A DNA stretch of 29,429 bases from a virus, in the IMG/VR virus record IMGVR_UViG_3300009104_001680, positions 1 through 29,429 of that record; one strand, 5' to 3'. Below are positions 25,208-29,429 of the stretch, in pieces. The notes beneath the pieces were generated by a model. The model worked only from the letters and a program-made list of their open reading frames with translations. It was not told the origin of the DNA and searched no databases. The first letter of the stretch is position 1; each line of letters starts with the position of its first letter. The position numbers and the translations under genes are program-made.

Positions 25208-26490
25208 AAGCTGTAATAAGTAACCGTATTTATTTACAAGTAACGGATGAGTATAAAGAGGTTTTAAGTAAAGAACTTACTTATACAATTCCTTCATACA
25301 ATCCAAAAGACCCGCCTATAGTGATAAAGAATATGGCTCGTATTCGTGGCGGGTTGGTTACTATACCTGTAGGAAGAACGGATTTAATACCAGACGGCTA
25401 CGAAATAGTAGATAGTCGAATTAACATGCCTGTCAAACTTCCTGAATTTAAGCATGATTTACGGCCTAGTCAAAAAGATGTTTATGATGAGGTCGAAGAC
25501 AACTGTATAATAAACGCTTGGGTAAGTTGGGGAAAGACTTTCACGGGGTTGGCAATCACAGGAAAACTCGGACAGAAAACTCTTGTTGTTGTACATACAG
25601 TACCCCTACGAAACCAGTGGGCAAAAGAAGTAGAAAAAGTATTTGGTTTTAAACCTGGCATTATTGGCAGCGGGAAATTTGATATATCCCCTCCTATCGT
25701 GATAGGGAATACCCAGAGTTTATACCGAAATATTCAAAAAGTTTCAAAAGAATTTGGAACAGTTATATTAGATGAGATGCACCATGTAAGTAGTCCAACT
25801 TTTTCCAAAGTTATTGACGCAAGTTACGCAAGATATAAGGTTGGATTATCGGGCACTATTGAAAGAAAAGATGGGAAACATGTAGTATTTCGAGATTATT
25901 TTGGAAGCAAAGTAATAAAACCACCGAAAGAAAACTATATGACTCCTAAAGTTCATATCTATCGTTCAGATATACGATTTATGGATGGAGCTAAAACCCC
26001 GTGGGCTACAAAAGTCACAGAGCTTTCTTATAATGAGGACTACTTACATAGCGTATCTATGCTGGCCGCTTTTTATGCTGAAAAGAACGGGCACAAAGTT
26101 TTAGTAGTAAGTGACCGAGTTCATTTTCTACAAACTTGTGCCGAACTTGCAGGAGACAAAGCAATATGTATTACAGGCGAGATACCGCATGAAGAAAGAG
26201 AAACACTTATGTCTAAAATTACAAGAGGAGAGGCGAATATATTGTTTGGTACTCAAGCAATATTTTCAGAAGGTATCTCCTTGGACGACCTTAGTTGTCT
26301 AATTTTAGGCACACCAGTAAATAACGAACCCTTATTAACACAGTTAATAGGACGAGTAATAAGAAAAAAGGAGGGGAAAAAGGATCCTGTAGTAATCGAC
26401 ATACATCTAAAAGGGAATACTGCAAGAAGGCAGGCTTCCAACAGGATGGGGTACTACATGAAACAGGGTTACAAGATACAGGAACTTTAA
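25204..26490 (+). CDS. superfamily II DNA helicase (UvsW/T5 D10-type)
   Basis: 428 residues. Motif I is WVSWGKTFTGLA (GKT 110-112), Ia VVVHTVPLRNQW, II VILDEMHHV (DEMH 190-193), III GLSGTIERKDG, and the second RecA domain ends in LLTQLIGRVIRKKEG (motif VI, 377-391). About 85 N-terminal residues precede motif I, as in UvsW-like enzymes. Such helicases promote fork regression and branch migration in recombination-dependent replication. Position between polymerase and SbcCD genes fits that role. The start overlaps the preceding stop. Confidence 0.88.
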   Translation: MKAVISNRIYLQVTDEYKEVLSKELTYTIPSYNPKDPPIVIKNMARIRGGLVTIPVGRTDLIPDGYEIVDSRINMPVKLPEFKHDLRPSQKDVYDEVEDNCIINAWVSWGKTFTGLAITGKLGQKTLVVVHTVPLRNQWAKEVEKVFGFKPGIIGSGKFDISPPIVIGNTQSLYRNIQKVSKEFGTVILDEMHHVSSPTFSKVIDASYARYKVGLSGTIERKDGKHVVFRDYFGSKVIKPPKENYMTPKVHIYRSDIRFMDGAKTPWATKVTELSYNEDYLHSVSMLAAFYAEKNGHKVLVVSDRVHFLQTCAELAGDKAICITGEIPHEERETLMSKITRGEANILFGTQAIFSEGISLDDLSCLILGTPVNNEPLLTQLIGRVIRKKEGKKDPVVIDIHLKGNTARRQASNRMGYYMKQGYKIQEL

Positions 26491-26501
26491 AAAAATAGTT
26501 C

Positions 26502-26530
26502 TTGACATCAATCCCTTTTTTTGATATAAT
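26502..26530 (+). promoter_or_regulatory. sigma70 promoter, leaderless output
   Basis: TTGACA (26502-26507), 17-bp spacer and TATAAT (26525-26530), with AAAATAGTTC upstream. The predicted +1 is 26537, an in-frame TTG. Confidence 0.85.
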
Positions 26531-26536
26531 ATGCTC

Positions 26537-26929
26537 TTGTATAATTGGAATAAAATCTTTACACAGTGTGAATCTAATCCTGTGGAGATTGTTAGAGTTC
26601 TTAAGATGTTAGTGGAAAAGCAAATTCCCTCTAATAGATACGATAAGATATATAAATATTCTGACGTTGATTTTAGTGGAGATTGTTTTCTAATACATCC
26701 TGATGTACTTTTATTTAATTCATACAAATATACCTATAGAGACGTATGTATATACGTAGCTTTAGCTAGCAGACGTTCTTACGCTGAGTACAGAGCGTTT
26801 GGCAAACGAACTCTGGATATGATACATTTACCAGAGGAACCAATACTTATGGAAGACTACAGTCTACTTTATGTAGAAAATGAAGAAATTCATTTTGTAT
26901 ACGAAGAAGACCCCACGGAGAAACATTAA
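26537..26929 (+). CDS. hypothetical phage protein, 130 aa
   Basis: The frame also has an ATG at 26531, but that codon lies between the -10 box and the predicted transcription start, so the first translatable codon is the TTG at 26537, on a leaderless mRNA. The protein has a helical N-terminal part (IFTQCESNPVEIVRVLKMLV), an alpha/beta middle (GDCFLIHPDVLLFNSYKYTY) and an acidic end (YVENEEIHFVYEEDPTEKH). No family recognised; it resembles conserved unannotated proteins next to phage SSB genes. Confidence 0.65.
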   Translation: MYNWNKIFTQCESNPVEIVRVLKMLVEKQIPSNRYDKIYKYSDVDFSGDCFLIHPDVLLFNSYKYTYRDVCIYVALASRRSYAEYRAFGKRTLDMIHLPEEPILMEDYSLLYVENEEIHFVYEEDPTEKH

Positions 26930-26930
26930 A

Positions 26931-27557
26931 ATGGCTATATCATTTAACCAGCAGAAGGGGTCTGCTCAAAAAACCTCTATTTCAAGCTACCAGTACAAAG
27001 ATGGGGATAATGCCATCCGCATCGTAGGCGACATTCTTGCTCGCTATGTTTACTGGATTAAGGGCGAAAATGACAAGAATATTCCTTTGGAATGTCTGTC
27101 TTTCGACCGCAATGCTGAATCCTTTAATAACAAGGAAAAAGATTGGGTTCGTGAATTCTACCCTGATCTTAAGTGTGGCTGGAGCTATGCCACTCAGTGT
27201 ATTCATAACGGCGAAGTAAAAGTTGTGAATCTAAAGAAAAAGCTCTGGGAGCAGGTTATTACTGCTGCTGAAGATTTAGGCGATCCTACAGATCCAAAAA
27301 CTGGATGGGATATAAAATTCAAGCGTGTTAAAACTGGCCCTCTACCTTATAATGTAGAGTACCAGCTTCAGCCGCTAAAGTGCAAGCCTAGTGCACTAAA
27401 TGATGCGGAGATGGAGCTTGTAGCTGAGCTTAAGTCTATGGATGAAGTAATGCCTCGTCCTACCCCCGACGCTCAGAAAGAGCTGCTTGACCGAGTACGT
27501 GAAGCAAGCACTTCTGAAATTGATGAATCTATTGAAGAAGAGTTTAAAGTTGGATGA
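26931..27557 (+). CDS. single-stranded DNA-binding protein (gp32-like)
   Basis: Start 26931 (MAISFNQQKGSAQKTSISSY) with GGAG upstream; the longer frame from 26880 overlaps the previous gene. 208 residues: a beta-rich core (NAIRIVGDILARYVYWIKGE..., EVKVVNLKKKLWEQVITAAE..., GPLPYNVEYQLQPLKCKPS) in keeping with an OB fold, and an acidic C-terminal tail (SEIDESIEEEFKVG) typical of SSBs for partner binding. Codons are less AT-rich than neighbours, as expected for an abundant protein. Context (primase, polymerase, helicase, SbcCD) supports the call, which is by architecture rather than a clear signature. Confidence 0.7.
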   Translation: MAISFNQQKGSAQKTSISSYQYKDGDNAIRIVGDILARYVYWIKGENDKNIPLECLSFDRNAESFNNKEKDWVREFYPDLKCGWSYATQCIHNGEVKVVNLKKKLWEQVITAAEDLGDPTDPKTGWDIKFKRVKTGPLPYNVEYQLQPLKCKPSALNDAEMELVAELKSMDEVMPRPTPDAQKELLDRVREASTSEIDESIEEEFKVG

Positions 27558-28513
27558 TTTTATTTACGGCCGATTGGCATCTAAAGTTGGGACAGAAAAA
27601 TGTCCCTTTAGAATGGGCTGAAGCTCGCTATAAAAATTTCTTTAATCAAATAAGTGAATTAGAGAAAGAATGTAACATGCACATAATAGGGGGCGATCTT
27701 TTTGACCGCCTTCCTAGCATGGAAGAGTTAAGGCTTTATTTTTCTTTCATTAGACAAGTTAGAATTCCTACCTTGATTTATGACGGAAACCATGAGGCTA
27801 CAAAGAAGCATAAGACCTTTTTTACGCATTTAAAGCAAGTATCTAGGGATATAAATCCACTAATAAATATTGTGGATATATCTTATATAGATAATGATTT
27901 GGGCTATGGTGTTTTACCCTATGCAGAGTTGCACAGGAAAAACGCTTTAGCCCATTTTAATAAGGCTCAACCCTTATTTACACATGTTAGAGGAGAGATC
28001 CCTCCTCATGTAAAACCTGAGATTGACTTAAAATTATTGGAAGATTTCCCTATCGTATTTGCTGGAGATTTACACGCTCATAGCAATACTCAGGGAAATA
28101 TAGTATATCCAGGAAGTCCTATGACAACTTCTTTTCATAGAAATGAAGTTGAAACAGGATATTTACTTATTGATAGCAAGGATTGGTTTTGGACATGGCA
28201 CAAATTTGAATTGCCACAACTGTTAAGAAAAACAGTATCAAGTCCAGAAGAAATGCTTCCAACTGATTATCATCATACAATTTATGAATTAGAAGGCGAT
28301 ATTCAAGACCTCTCAAAAGTAAAAAATACAGAACTACTAGATAAGAAAGTAGTAAAAAGAAGTAGTGAAGCAACTCTTATTTTGGACAAAGAAATGAGTA
28401 TTGCAGACGAGCTGTCAGAGTATTTAGAATATATTCTAGAGCTGCCTAAAAACAAAATATCTAGCATATTGGGAACTTATAATGATTACGCTAAAACGGC
28501 TACAGTGGAATAA
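27554..28513 (+). CDS. SbcD/gp47-like recombination endonuclease subunit
   Basis: A 319-residue calcineurin-like phosphoesterase of the Mre11/SbcD/gp47 type. Metal ligands appear in order: ADWHL (Asp7, His9), IGGDLFDR (Asp48), YDGNHEA (Asn79, His80), LFTHVRGE and FAGDLHAHS. The C-terminal part beyond 230 is helical and should dock the SbcC partner encoded next. It processes DNA ends for recombination-dependent replication. The ATG overlaps the SSB stop. Confidence 0.92.
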   Translation: MILFTADWHLKLGQKNVPLEWAEARYKNFFNQISELEKECNMHIIGGDLFDRLPSMEELRLYFSFIRQVRIPTLIYDGNHEATKKHKTFFTHLKQVSRDINPLINIVDISYIDNDLGYGVLPYAELHRKNALAHFNKAQPLFTHVRGEIPPHVKPEIDLKLLEDFPIVFAGDLHAHSNTQGNIVYPGSPMTTSFHRNEVETGYLLIDSKDWFWTWHKFELPQLLRKTVSSPEEMLPTDYHHTIYELEGDIQDLSKVKNTELLDKKVVKRSSEATLILDKEMSIADELSEYLEYILELPKNKISSILGTYNDYAKTATVE

Positions 28514-29429
28514 CTGTTTTAGTTATGGATCAAATAATGAATTATTACTTGACGATAACACAGTAACCCAGATAATAGGAACAAATGGTACAGGTAAGTC
28601 CTCTATTCCTTTAATAATAGAAGAGGCTCTATACAACAAAAACTCAAAAGGAATTAAAAAAGCCGATATTCCAAATCGGTACGTTGGTAAAGGTTATAAC
28701 ATAACCCTTGCTTTCACAAAAGATGAAGATATTTATATAGTAAGTATTGATAGAAAAAATTCTATTAAAGTAAAACTTGAGAAGAACGGGGCAGATATTT
28801 CTAGTCACACTTCTACAAATACTTATAAAACAATCCAAGAGATAATTGGGGTGGACTTTAAAACATTTTCGCAGTTAGTATACCAAAACACAAATAAAAG
28901 TTTGCAGTTTTTGACAGCTACAGATACGAATAGAAAGAAGTTTTTAATTGACTTATTACACCTAGAAAATTATGTAGAATTGTTTGATATTTTCAAGGAA
29001 GAAGCTCGAATAATTACTCTTGAGATAAATGGTATACAATCAAAAATTGCTACCATAGAAAAATGGTTAGTAGATAATAAATTGAGTGATACTACCATAC
29101 TACCGATGCTAAAATTAGAAATTTCTACGGTTGCGGAAGAGAAGGAGTTCCGTCATCTCACGAAAGAAATTGAAAATATTTCGGAAAAAAATAAAAAAAT
29201 TGCAAAAAATAATCACTTCTTGCACTTATTAAGAAAAATTAATTTACAGGAAGCACAAGATTGTAAAATAACTGAAAAGAAGTCGTATGACTCTCTTCAG
29301 TCACAAAAAGGTACTCATTCTCAAGTCGCAGCGGGGTCTCAACGCCTTTTAACAAAGTTAGAAAAATTAGGAGATGTCTGCCCTACTTGCGAACAGGAAG
29401 TTGATTCAGATTTTATAAAGTCTTTAATC
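28482..29429 (+). CDS. SbcC/gp46-like ATPase, partial (N-terminal 316 residues)
   Basis: Begins MITLKRLQWNNCFSYGSNNE inside the end of the sbcD-like gene and stays open to the window end. Walker A is IIGTNGTGKSSIP (about 31-43). A Rad50-like LVYQNTNKSLQFL segment follows, then coiled coil from about 195, and CPTC (VCPTCEQEV, about residue 305) as the zinc-hook CxxC. With SbcD it forms the end-processing nuclease complex. The C-terminal ABC half (signature, Walker B) lies beyond the window. Confidence 0.92.
   Translation, partial: MITLKRLQWNNCFSYGSNNELLLDDNTVTQIIGTNGTGKSSIPLIIEEALYNKNSKGIKKADIPNRYVGKGYNITLAFTKDEDIYIVSIDRKNSIKVKLEKNGADISSHTSTNTYKTIQEIIGVDFKTFSQLVYQNTNKSLQFLTATDTNRKKFLIDLLHLENYVELFDIFKEEARIITLEINGIQSKIATIEKWLVDNKLSDTTILPMLKLEISTVAEEKEFRHLTKEIENISEKNKKIAKNNHFLHLLRKINLQEAQDCKITEKKSYDSLQSQKGTHSQVAAGSQRLLTKLEKLGDVCPTCEQEVDSDFIKSLI

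Overview
The window is a large, AT-rich, tightly packed genome segment of a lytic-type tailed phage. It is most likely an aquatic phage of a Gram-negative bacterium. The evidence is head-to-tail genes with ATGA/TAATG overlaps, many tiny ORFs, spanins, lipoproteins, a T4-type lysozyme and a phage replication and recombination module. The promoters are near-consensus sigma70 sites (TTGACA, 16-18 bp, TATAAT) and I see no phage RNA polymerase, so early transcription probably uses host RNA polymerase. No structural or packaging genes are present.

Layout. (1) 1-1369: the tail of an unknown gene, a PPK2-type polyphosphate kinase and an unknown gene. (2) 1370-1902: a non-coding block that opens with an exact copy of the bacterial chromosomal parS palindrome and carries about 35-bp iteron-like repeats. 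(3) 1903-4539: small early genes, a zinc metallopeptidase-like protein, two paralogous small HTH proteins, a MazG-like protein and a candidate structured RNA at 3105-3440. (4) 5006-7158: small orphan genes, a degenerate tRNA-like element and a SleB-type wall hydrolase. (5) 9161-7135, minus strand: one compact operon with a SANT/Myb-like protein, a membrane protein, a Cys-rich protein, IscU, an A-type Fe-S carrier, a small membrane protein, ribosomal protein bS21 and a MazG-like enzyme. It fires from a promoter that is a near-copy, in inverted orientation, of the rightward promoter beside it. (6) 9299-11439: small envelope proteins, spanin pair and lysozyme, including a 22-residue Cys-rich microprotein. 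(7) 11436-14149: thyX flanked by two nearly identical copies of a 48-49 aa gene, then purM, a MazZ/DUF5664-like gene and an HTH gene. (8) 14225-16099: a PD-(D/E)XK nuclease-like protein overlapping a Dam-family methylase (candidate restriction-modification pair), then an HTH protein whose C-terminal domain matches the methylase tail. (9) 16195-29429: PC4-like protein, NAD-dependent ligase split in two, a tandem-HTH protein, DnaB-like helicase, primase, family A polymerase, UvsW/D10-type helicase, ssDNA-binding protein, and SbcD/SbcC (gp47/gp46), the last cut by the window end.

How it works together. Nucleotide supply (ThyX, PurM, three NTP-pyrophosphohydrolase-like proteins, possibly PPK2) feeds a replisome whose order helicase-primase-polymerase-helicase-SSB-SbcD-SbcC recalls T5/T4-like phages. 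The minus-strand operon appears to target host translation and Fe-S assembly. A family of small HTH proteins sharing a C-terminal domain may organise or regulate phage DNA. Five promoters place the start codon at or within one base of the predicted transcription start, giving leaderless mRNAs, which is notable in a phage carrying its own bS21. All functional calls are from reading translations and motifs; no database search was run.
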